Shown: positions 1 to 10,000 of the stretch, in pieces
Position numbering within the stretch: the first letter of the stretch is position 1
How the letters are laid out: every line of letters starts with the position of its first letter
Notes under the pieces: generated by a model
Database searches by the model: none
What the model saw: the letters and a program-made list of their open reading frames with translations, nothing else
Told to the model about the DNA's origin: nothing
NCBI RefSeq assembly: GCF_000003605.2
Contig: NW_003116946.1
Span: forward strand, 58,965 to 122,964
From: Saccoglossus kowalevskii
Lineage: Eukaryota > Hemichordata > Enteropneusta > Harrimaniidae
DNA: 64,000 nucleotides
Direction of reading: 5' to 3'
Position numbers and translations under genes: made by a program

Positions 1-198
1 CAGAACATCTATCAGTGTATGAAATACAATTTCATATGTGATGGAATTGTCATTCCATTATGTAATGAAATTGTCATACAATTATGTCATGTTATTGTTG
101 TGGTATTGTGTGATGCAATAAGTATGGCTGATATCTAGTGTTCAGCAACCCCTCTATCAGTTTGAATGTCTTTAATGAGAAAAAAACTTATTCTACAG

Positions 199-3177
199 CT
201 TGAGCGGAAAAGAAACTGGGAACAGATGTCAAGAGTGAAACCAAAAGTCACTGACAGAGAGTATGAAAAATCATTACAGAGAACTGCAACAAGGTAAGTG
301 TATAGGGAGGATAGTGAGTTTACATGGAGGAGAGTGAGTTTACAGGAAGGAGAGTGAGTTTACAGGAAGGAGAGTGAGTTTAGAGGGAGGAGAGTGAGTT
401 TACAGGAAGGAGAGTTAGTTTACAGGGAGGAGAGTGAGTTTAGAGGGAGGAGAGTGAGTTTACAGGGAGAATAGTGAGTTTACAGGGAGGAGAGCGAGTT
501 TAGAGGGAGGAGAGTGAGTTTACAGGGAGAATAGTGAGTTTACAGGAAAGAGAGCGAGTTTAGAGGGAGGAGAGAGTTTACAGGGAGAATAGTGAGTTTA
601 CAGGGAGGAGAGTGAGTTTACAGGGAGGAGAGTGAGTTTACAGGGAGGATAGTGAGTTTAGAGGGAGGATAGTGAGTTTACAGGAAGGAGAGTGAGTTTA
701 CAGGCAGGAGAGTGAGTTTACAGGAAGGAGAGTGAGTTTACAGGGAGAATAATTTGGGTAGGAAGGTTACATCAAGGTTGGTTTGGATGGGTTACAAGGA
801 GAGTGGGTTTACAAACAATGAGGTCACAAAAATACTGGGAAATTTGGTGATGAGTTTAGTATAGTGTAACAAAAGATTAGGTCAGTTTGGAACAAGTTTA
901 TAAACAAGAAAAACTGAGTAAAAATCAGTTTGCAAAATTGGTTATAAGTTTACGTAGCTGTACCATGTTACTTGTATGTGATCTGTTAGTACATGTATCA
1001 CAACTTGATGCGAGATTGAGGTTTTTAACCTTTAAAATATACAACAAACATTGCATGGAACTGTAATGATATTCTTATGTGAGAATCTTTATTTTATTTC
1101 ACATTCCTTCACTTGTTCTTTAGGGGTGTGGTCCAGTTGTTTAATGCAGTAAAGAAGCAACAGAAAACATTGGACACAAAATTAAAAGAAGTTGGTTCTT
1201 CTGAAAGAAAACGAACGAAGGTCCTGGAGTCAATGACAAAGGGTGACTTTGTGGACTTATTGAAAGGAACAGCAGCCAATGTGATTTCTAAACCAGATAA
1301 AGATTTGTTGAAGATGCCAGCATCACTGGTTAGTAAATATAGATTATCATGGTAGAACAATATGCAATGTGAGTGATTTAATAAATGTGCGTGATACTAC
1401 ATAAATGAAATTCTCACTACTACATCATTTCATAATTTTTCTGGGCATATCAATTATTGCTATAGTAAGTCTAATCTTATTAATAATTACTGCACTTGAA
1501 AGAATTAGGTGTGATGAGGAGGGTTTGGATGAAGGTGTTCGGTGTCAAGTGGACCAACTTATGGCTCCACCCATATAATAATCCAATTTGTTACACTGAA
1601 TCCCATTGGCTATTCTTTCTTAGTTCCTATTGGTGCACGTCAACTGTCAGTGCTAATCAATATTTATGGTTTATCTATATATTGTACTTGAATTAATATT
1701 ATCTTATCGATGATACAAACTTCTTGTTACCGTGTATCATTTCCAGGCCATTCCGTCCTATCTTGTCAGAAACAAAACTAAATTGTGTACAGCACAGAAT
1801 GTAACACATTGAGCTAGGTTACAATTGTAATGTTAAGTTGCATCATAAATACATCCCTTAGTTGTTTATCACATACTAAAATATAATAATTGATGGATCA
1901 TGTTTAAATCTTCTATGTGTTATTTCCTAAGGTCATTGCCTATATATGTATGCCTCACCTTGATGCTTTCACATGTTCAAGTTAGCCAAACTTTTAGTAC
2001 ACAATTTCAAGTAAATTATTTTTAGAGGTTTCACTAAAAAATTATCTTCGCCAGCCAAGGTTCATTTATTCGGTCGTCGCCTCACCTTGTATTCACTGTC
2101 AATGAAATCAAACTCAACAGCATGTGCTCTTGTTTGTTTCCATAGTAAATTGAACACAATATCATGTCTTGTTGTCACTTAAGTTACAACAGTGATATAA
2201 GACAGCAAAATCTATTGGTTTAAATTTGAAATTGATGCAAGTTGTTGTTACAGGAATGCTGATTGATGGATCCAGCTCTTTGGTGTGCCCAATCTAATCT
2301 TTCATATACAGCTTTTTTTAACATGATCACGAACGGATGTTCAGCAAAACTGTGTGAATTAGGCAATAACAAATAAACATAATATATTTATTCTGAAATG
2401 TTTGACAATTTTAATTTCCATGCACAATAATAGTGATGGGCAATTCCAAATATCAGTATTCCCAGCACTTAATAATGTGCTGTACACACTTGATGATGGT
2501 TGATTTGAATGAAGTAAATACAAAATTCCCCTCTGAAAAATCAACATTTTGAGATTCAAATTTAAAACTGAATTGTTTGATATTTGCGGCAGACGTTAGG
2601 ACCGCACATTTCATGCAATATACAAAATCTCGCAGTAAGCGCAAAAAAATCAACCCAAATCTGATTAATATTTGATGTAGAGATCGGCTTCATTTTTTAA
2701 TATTATTTGTATTTATTCATTTTTTTGGTTTTACTTGCTGTTATTAAGTTTTTTATTAAATTTTGCAAAGATAAAACGGTAAAAACTCATAAATAAACAA
2801 AAATAATTAAAAAAGTTGGAGCCAATACCTACATCGGACTTCAATCACATTGATACAACCCTTGCATATATAAAATTAACTTTATTACACCAAATTGAAA
2901 ATGTCAGGCATTCTTTACATTAGTCCAGCTTGACTTTACAATAAAGAGCCACCCTGGTACATATTGATTGGCTGATAGGCATTATTAGTAACTTCATTTT
3001 ATAATCTATTTACAACAGAGTCACAACTCATCAGCAAAGAACAAAGAGAGTGAGCCCTCATGGAGCGTATTGAGGGAGGACTTCATGATGGGGGCTAAGA
3101 TGAAAGACTGGGACCAAGAGAGTGATAGTAATGATGATGAAGATAATGAAGTTGAAAACATGTCAGAAAGTGATTAA
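199..3177 (+). CDS. RRP15: RRP15, ribosomal RNA-processing protein 15 homologue (3' part of gene)
   Basis: Three coding exons are visible: 199-293, 1124-1328 and 3019-3177 (stop TAA 3175-3177). All have AG/GT borders and phases that join cleanly, giving the C-terminal 152 residues; upstream exons lie outside the window. The protein runs from LERKRNWEQMSRVKPKV through GVVQLFNAVKKQQK and SSERKRTKVLESMTKGDFVDLL to a tail with WSVLREDFMMGAKMKDWDQE and an acidic end. These blocks match the RRP15 family, including its GVVQLFNAV core and the DDFMMGA-KDWD tail. In yeast and human, RRP15 is a nucleolar factor needed for pre-60S rRNA processing. The first intron in view is packed with a minisatellite. 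A poly(A) signal follows the stop almost at once. It lies upstream of the TGF-beta gene in the same orientation, as RRP15 lies beside TGFB2 in human. Confidence 0.95.
302..752 (+). repeat. 20-bp minisatellite in an RRP15 intron
   Basis: About 22 tandem copies of a 20-bp purine-rich unit (consensus GGGAGGAGAGTGAGTTTACA). Common variants are GGAAGG, GAATAG and TAGAGG, and one copy is shortened. The array begins about 8 nt after the 5' splice site at 294. Every unit contains GTGAGT or a near match, which resembles a 5' splice-site core. Confidence 0.95.
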
Positions 3178-3181
3178 TCAT

Positions 3182-3187
3182 AATAAA
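3182..3187 (+). promoter_or_regulatory. RRP15 poly(A) signal AATAAA
   Basis: An AATAAA hexamer begins 5 nt after the RRP15 stop codon. A GT-rich stretch (TTGGTTCTTTGTGTGTATG) follows within about 20 nt, as expected of a downstream element. The resulting 3' UTR would be only about 25-35 nt. Confidence 0.7.
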
Positions 3188-3475
3188 ATTAGAAAAAAAT
3201 TGGTTCTTTGTGTGTATGATTTGAATGAAGTGAGTTGATATTCTAAACACATTAGTCCTTGTTTAGTTGAATTACTGGCCATATCATAATAATTGAACAT
3301 GTTAACATCTGGTTATAGATGACAAGACAGTTTTCAATTATGTTTGGCAGCAATGTATTCTCTACTCATCTGATTTGATATAGATGGCAATTTTCATTTT
3401 TTCACCATGATGATGTTCTGGATCAAACTTATTGTGATATATTGCTTTGTTTCAAAATAGGTATTTTACAAAAAC

Positions 3476-3903
3476 AGCCGGTCACTGGTAGCATAGTTCG
3501 CATCAGACTCATGATCGGTAGACCCAAGTTCAAATCCTACCTTAGGCTGAACATCAAAGGGTCGACCCCCACCCTGGGGTGAGTATGCCACAGACTCAAT
3601 GGGAAGGCCAATTCCACTGGCCGAGATTAATTTACTAATGAATGCTACTTTGGGGGAACCTTGGTTAAGGTCCACAGGTGCTTGTGTTCAACCGAGCCTG
3701 GTTGACTCCAAGATAGGGCATTGAAATTGCCATTTGATTTGATAGGCCTCACAGCTCTGTCATGTAGTCCCAAACGTGAATATGACTTCTGTGGCAAAAT
3801 GCACTATGTGTCAGCACTTGCACTTACAAAAAAAGTCAACAGACAACAGTGACGCTCAATGTCCAGAGCTGTTGCCTGGCACAAAAACATTTAAAAATAA
3901 ATG
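3476..3903 (+). mobile_element. tRNA-derived SINE with target-site duplication
   Basis: The head (3478-3550) has a box A-like stretch (TGGTAGCATAGTTCG) and, about 45 nt later, a box B-like stretch (AAGTTCAAATCCT), as in tRNA-derived SINEs. A unique body of about 330 bp ends in an A-rich tail (AAAAATAAATG). A perfect 10-bp direct repeat TTACAAAAAC flanks it at 3466-3475 and 3904-3913, which fixes both ends. The perfect duplication suggests fairly recent insertion. I do not recognise the family by name. Confidence 0.8.
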
Positions 3904-5313
3904 TTACAAAAACGTATGAATAAATAACTATGGCCGTGGAGGGCGACATTGCTGAGTCAGTTTCCGTATTAAAGGCATGAATTTTACATTATGGGTGGTG
4001 TAGGCCTAAACAAATTCTGGTCAGCGTGCGAGTAGATTTTATGTTCACTTGTTACGACACTGCATAGCTACCTCTTTTGACAAACTGATTAAACATGCAA
4101 AATTTGTCAAATATTTTAGCAAAACAGAAATCATCTTGTTGCCCCATTTATATCTTTCCTGTTATAATGAAGTGGCGTGGTACAGTGGCTACAATGTCTG
4201 TCATCTTCTGTTGTCAGAACTTCTTGTGGCTGGGATAACAATATTATGAACCAGTATATAATCTCTGTGCAGTTCAAGTTTGGTATAGCTGACTTGTATA
4301 TTTTTAGAGATACTGATAAAAATGCAGGTGAGTGGAGAGATGAAACCAACACAAGTGTAATTAGATGCAATCAGATTCTGATAAAATTAGCTTAGCTTGA
4401 AAGTTCAAATCAAGTACAGAAAAAGAAAACGTACAGGTATACTAAGAATGTGGATAATAATCACTTAGTCTATTTTTCAATATGTAGTACCGGTATAACT
4501 GCATTTTTTCCAGCAAACTTTTTCAAGTATTTTTCACCAAAATTGGTATTTTCCTGCTTAAATTTGCTGAGATGTGTATGTACATTGACTTGATGATCCA
4601 ATTAAAGATGGCCCGATGGTGACCATTTTATTTTTAAAATTGAGGCTACACTTATGGCCCACGCATCTACACTAAACTAAAATGTCAGCGAATTCCTCAC
4701 AAACAAGAATTATGTCCAATGTTTTTGATAAACTAATATTTATTTCATTGAGTTCGTAACTATTGCGAAATAAATGTCATAAATTATAGTATAATTCACA
4801 AATCACGGACAAGGTGATCAATAGTTTCACTATCTTCAAATATATATTTCGACCAGACCTTTTTTTCTGGCAAAACATTACCTTGGCTTGTGGGAATTGT
4901 AACGCACAAAACAGGCCATTCTGTTTTGATTATTTTAACACGCCGTTCTATTGGTACATGATAACGCTATACTATGTGATGATGTATGTGCGTGCATCTC
5001 ATCCAGTGGTGATAAGAATTGTCTGACGTCTTGTAAAAGCAATAATGGGAATATTTAAATCTTATTTTTAATGCTTTCTAACCCAATTCGTTGTGCCAGG
5101 ACATCGTACGTGACAATGACATAATTTAGAATTAGTAATCACAACTTGGCAATAATAGAAAAGGAAGATGTACTCAACCTAAAATACCTACTGCAAATAG
5201 AATTTGCAGAAGATGTACACAGAATGAAATAGATGTGAACTGCACTTTGTTTTGATATGCTCTCAAAACTTAATACGCCAACAAATGTACAAGACATTAC
5301 ATTAACGTCCCGA

Positions 5314-5333
5314 TGACGTCAAAGATGACGTAA
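5314..5333 (+). promoter_or_regulatory. Paired CRE/ATF-like sites upstream of TGFB
   Basis: A perfect palindromic CRE, TGACGTCA (5314-5321), is followed by the half-variant TGACGTAA (5326-5333). The two starts are 12 bp apart, close to one helical turn. They lie about 1.7 kb upstream of the TGF-beta start codon. Mammalian TGFB2 promoters are known to use CRE/ATF sites, but these are far from the start and their role here is inference. Confidence 0.35.
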
Positions 5334-5521
5334 TAAAAAAAGATTGGTAATTATATATACACAACTCCAATCAGGATGTGTAACATTATTTTATACCCTT
5401 ATTTTCCTTTCTCTCATAGCAGTAGTAGAAACATTGCATTTCTAAGAATGCAATAAATAAATATTTGTACATATTCATCTACTTTCTACCTCTTAACAAA
5501 TTATATTGAAAGCTTAGAAAT

Positions 5522-5866
5522 ATGAATAAATATGCGTTCTCCATAGAAATGATTAATAGATCGATAACCCATTCGTCTTTTTCTCATGACCTATGTACTA
5601 CTATAGGTCGCGCTTTTAATAACATTTACATCGTTATTTATACCGTCACGATTTCCCCTGGCTTGTATGCATCAATAATACATCAAAGCATCATGTCGAA
5701 TGAGCTCGTGGTCATCCTGTATTCATGTGTCCAAGATTACCTGCCCTTTTTCAGTTACAGTTTTTCCAGTTACTTTGGCGGCGCAAAAAGAGACCGCATT
5801 CCAGACTTGTTAGAGGCTCGAAAACGGAACATCAAATCATCTCCAAGTATACTTAATAACTTATGA
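5522..5866 (+). CDS. Unrecognised 114-codon ORF, doubtful
   Basis: An ATG-started ORF, long for this AT-rich sequence. The first 85 residues are composition-driven and hydrophobic. The end (GGAKRDRIPDLLEARKRN...) is charged and its bases are more GC-rich than the flanks. I recognise no family, see no clear splice sites, and find no strong start context. It could be a lone exon or chance. Confidence 0.15.
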   Translation: MNKYAFSIEMINRSITHSSFSHDLCTTIGRAFNNIYIVIYTVTISPGLYASIIHQSIMSNELVVILYSCVQDYLPFFSYSFSSYFGGAKRDRIPDLLEARKRNIKSSPSILNNL

Positions 5867-6808
5867 TTAGCTTCAATAGTGACCAATGCTGTGATATATC
5901 GTGTTGCTTACATGTGGTATGTGTCTTTCATTTCTATGTGATTGTATATCTTCCTGTGGTGAAATGCATTTAGCCTTTGATCTATACCATATTTATAAAA
6001 CGTAAACTGGGGCAGCACAGTAATGGTGGGACGACACATGTGGTGGTGTAATATTATACACTCGAACTCGTCAACTGTACAGTGTTTATAGAATTCATAT
6101 ATCATTGCCAGGGTGAAATTACAACTATGACAATAAATTGAATGAATGATGGTATCCAGCGTGGATGAGGCCGGCCTTTATTTATGTTGGAGTAGTTAGA
6201 TTAAAAAACATAATTTATTTGCAGATAAATTAACATAATTTCTCCCAGCAGAGAGAATGACGTACCGTGACCCTGGCGGGGGATGTCGCCATCGTGAAGA
6301 AATGCAATATCTGCTGTCTATTTCATACTTTCCCAGCCCATTCATTCCGTCTATACTTCGATGTGTTTAAAACACAGGACAGAAAAATGTAAAAGTATTT
6401 CCCGTCACGCCTGGTGCGGTTTCCTGATATTGGTCACAATTTGTGGTCACGCCTGAATGACAAGGTCGTTGTAGTGACGGGATGTGGGACCCGGTATGCG
6501 AGAACTGAGTTGCATTGATGATAAAAGTGTATCTTCTTCTTTTTTAATGTCTTCCTGTTCGCACATGTGTTTTAGTGTGAATTCTTGCTACAGCTCTATA
6601 TAAATATAAGATCAAAATAGACAAGCGATGTTTTATTAGAAGACGTAATCTATCACCAGACACTCGAAAGGTATGTCACAACAATGATCTCGGGGCATTC
6701 CATTCACGCCGGGAAATATTTGTTGACTGAGGGACTGTAGTGGTTTCACAAAACCAATCTGAGGCACGATTGTGATCAAGTAAACAAACAGTGAAATGAT
6801 GAGATATC

Positions 6809-7027
6809 TTAAACACTCGGTTTTTGTTGTATAGCAATATCGAATAACGGTGCTCTGTAATCTAACTTCGTGTCGACGCGCTTTACGACCAGCCCTTGAA
6901 GGAGTATCAAATTTAAAATTATTGCTACTATGACTCCTATGAAGGAAACTATAGCACCCACACCAACACAGTAGAACATTCCTGTCGCAGCCCACATGGT
7001 ATCGTGCACGTGTATATAAGCATGCAT
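6809..7027 (-). CDS. Candidate 72-aa single-pass membrane micropeptide, divergent from TGFB
   Basis: Starting at ATG 7027-7025, this minus-strand ORF encodes a short N-terminus and one long hydrophobic stretch (about 30 residues, GMFYCVGVGAIVSFIGVI to NLILLQGLVV). A basic stop-transfer-like KR and a hydrophilic tail ending PLFDIAIQQKPSV follow. A minus-strand AATAAA (plus 6632-6637) lies about 175 nt after the stop. The GC content is higher than in flanking intergenic DNA. The start lies over the E-box/TATA region of the ligand gene, so if real the two would be divergent. I know of no homologue; it could also be the last exon of a larger gene or chance. Confidence 0.25.
   Translation of the reverse strand: MHAYIHVHDTMWAATGMFYCVGVGAIVSFIGVIVAIILNLILLQGLVVKRVDTKLDYRAPLFDIAIQQKPSV
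7007..7020 (+). promoter_or_regulatory. Putative TGFB core promoter: E-box next to TATA box
   Basis: CACGTG (7007-7012) directly abuts TATATAAG (7013-7020), 58 nt before the ligand start codon. That spacing would put transcription start near 7045 with a short leader. An E-box close to a TATA box is also a known feature of the mammalian TGFB2 promoter. Whether this TATA is used cannot be told from sequence alone. Confidence 0.45.
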
Positions 7028-7077
7028 CAACGGTGAGAAGTGTCAAGGAGACGATTGCGTTGATAAACGATCTCGAG

Positions 7078-10000
7078 ATGGCTGGGCATAAGACATATCT
7101 ACTATCTTGTTTTTTTCTAAGTATAATTATCAGAGTTTCTATGGCAACATCGCAATGCACTTTGGACTGGGATCAGTACGAACCCAAACGTATCAATGCG
7201 ATCCGGGGACAGATTCTGAGCAAACTTGGCTTGGAAAGTCCCCCTGAAGACGAGGGGCCCGATGACGTACCCGAGGAGATCATGTTTCTGTACAACCAGA
7301 CAGTGGATCTTTTAAACGAACGTACAAGGGACCAAAAAGACGAATGTAATCGTGGTGGGGACGATGATGATAATAGCTACTATGCCAGCGAAGTGACGAA
7401 ATGTGTAAGAGATGAAGAATGGCCCAACGAAGGTAACAGTCGTCATGATTGTTTCGTACTTTAATTCGCATAAGTTGACGGCAGTTTGTACTGGCTTTTG
7501 ACTGGCTTCTGTGCTCGTCTTCTAGTGACGTCATTGTACAACAATAAATATTTAATGCTTTCCACTGTGAACATATTAATACATTATTGCTGCGTCTTGA
7601 ATGAGCTAAATATGACGTGTTTTGTAGCTATATCAGCTAGTTGTGAAAGTTGACCATGTATACAAATAAGTAGTATTATGGTATTCCAGCACTGACACAA
7701 TCGTGTTGTAGTTGCGTGTTTTACTTTTTATGACACACTGACCATCGAAAATGTCAAAAAAGAATCCTTTGCTAATTTTGAAACATTTTGCGTACCCGTG
7801 AATAAGTTTCTACTAGTAACGGGGGGGGGGGGGGGGGGTATACGACACGCCGAACAACTCATCATGGAGATCGTGAGTATAATATGCGTCATATAAAATA
7901 AAATAAAATATAACATTTTCGCACAATAATATTGCGGTTTTTTCTCAATGCGTAGAGACGCCGAACAAATCACAAATAATTCAGTTGTAGACCGTGTCAT
8001 CGCAAGCTTTAAATGCACACCTCGAGTTTTTCTGCCAATCAGCGTCGTAGTAAAAATGTACAAACCGACAAAAGCTAGTCTTAGTGCATGGTTTCCATTC
8101 TGCGATTGTCACAGTTGGAACCTAGCATCCATATACTGTATTTTATATATACAAGCATTTTTTTATGAATTCATGGAAGTGAAATGAACACGGTATTTGT
8201 CAATCACGTGTTCTCTAATAAATCACTCAAGCTTTTTTTGTTTCGCAGAGTTTAAAGGGAGTTATTTGTTTCATTTCTTATGCGCAACTTACTATTTGTG
8301 ATTGATTCAGAAAGTATGGGAAACACAACTTATAATGAGTGGGCTAGAGTCTTCAGGATTTCCTTTCAGTCGGTATTCATTAAATCTTCCGCTTTCCGCG
8401 TGTGCTGCTTGTAATTATAATAATAATAATCTTTATTGCATAATCGTATCCTTATTTGGATATTGACACAGAAAAAGAAAATTACAATAAAGACGAAAAA
8501 CTGAGGAAGTAGCAAAATGGAAGTAGATTACGTCCATCCGGTCAGTCCTGCCACACGAGAAAGTGCGCCATCTATGGTCATTTAAAACACACTTTTGTTT
8601 TTTAAGAACTAAACCCAAACTTGTCAACTAATCATATTACTCATTTTCGACGTTTTTTATCAGAGAACACTTACACAAAGCCAAGATTTGATGCAGGTCA
8701 CAGTCTCTTCATCCGTTTTGATCTTTCGGGGTTGAAAGACATTGACCTATCTAATATAAACAACGCCGAACTACGCCTGTATCAAGTTGCCAACACAGCC
8801 GCTACTTCAAAGTCACAGAGAATTGAGTTATATACGCTTCTGCCTCCATCCTTTGGAAGTTCAGAATTTGGACAACGTTATCTACATAGTAGAACTCTGA
8901 ATCCTTCTTCTAGTGGCTGGATTTCATTTGATATTACAACAACAGTCATACAATGGATTATGGACCCAGGTAAGGTGTCTACATAAATTAAAACACGATT
9001 TACAAGTATATTATTCTCCATAATCTCATATAGTAAAACAAACAAACAAACCCATGTTTAGGCCTGAATCTCAATCAAAACCACAGTGACTCCTATATTA
9101 TCTATAACTAAATAGATATAAATACATTACTATCTATAACAGCATGTTAAACCAGGTATTATTCATTCAGTCTTTATTACTGTAGAATACTTTATTTTCG
9201 CTATTTTTGCTGAAGGGATGATTCCGTGAAAATAAAATCCAGCGAATATACTTTAGTTCCTATATTTCCCATTAAACTCACCAAAAATCAGTGAAAATAA
9301 ATTCCAAACAAAACGCCCAAAAAGCCTTTTCAGCGAAAATAAAGTATTCCACAGTACGCTTTCTTTTTATCCCAGGTATGACATCGTTTAGAATTTTACT
9401 TTTTTGTACTTTTTTGGGGTTAGTTTGTTAGCATTTTATGTAGAATTTTAATTCTTTTCATGGAATGGTATGAATAATTATTATTCATTGGTCCAACACA
9501 CTCACAGTTTGGGTGCAGTGGGTTGGGAAACGGTCCATAGAGCAATATTCTCTACCAAACAACCATCTTGAAATTCTAACTGAGTTGTTATGGTGATTGA
9601 TGATATACTAGTACTGGAATATGCTAACTCACTAACATAACAAAGATTTAAAAACAGTAAGCATTTTTCAAATTAATTAAATGCACATATCTTTTCCAAA
9701 TTTCTCTTTCAGCAAGTGACTTTGGTCTGGAGCTGACAGTGCCTTGCGGTGGTTTCAAGTATTCACCATCAGGAGTTCCTATTCCTGGACAGAGTGAACA
9801 ACTACAGATATACATAGCAGGTATTAAGGATACAATACTATATTTTGTAGATACCTATTCCCTTTTTCCAAAATCAAAATGTATTGATTTGTAAATTGTA
9901 TTACATTGATGTCTTTATTCAGAGACTATTTCAAAGAAACCTAAGAAACAGAAATGAAATTATAATATTATGTTAATATTTTAAAGCATACATGTTAAAC

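Larger units (their letters stand above)
3188..7000. other. Intergenic region between RRP15 and TGFB
   Basis: Apart from the SINE (3476-3903), the CRE-like pair (5314-5333) and two weak ORFs (5522-5866 on +, 6809-7027 on -), I see no exon-like sequence with recognisable homology. The 5.3-7.0 kb part is less AT-rich than its surroundings and could hold upstream regulatory sequence for the ligand gene. Confidence 0.5.

Noticed and set aside
302-752. CRISPR-like regular array
   Set aside because: The repeat units are contiguous with no unique spacers and the sequence is eukaryotic. It is a minisatellite.
4172-4395. Second tRNA-like SINE
   Set aside because: A weak box A-like motif (GTGGTACAGTGGCTA) is present but no box B, tail or target duplication could be found.
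6636-7160. 174-codon minus-strand ORF
   Set aside because: It overlaps TGFB exon 1 and the better-shaped 72-codon minus ORF in another frame. No protein-like features; treated as a chance shadow.
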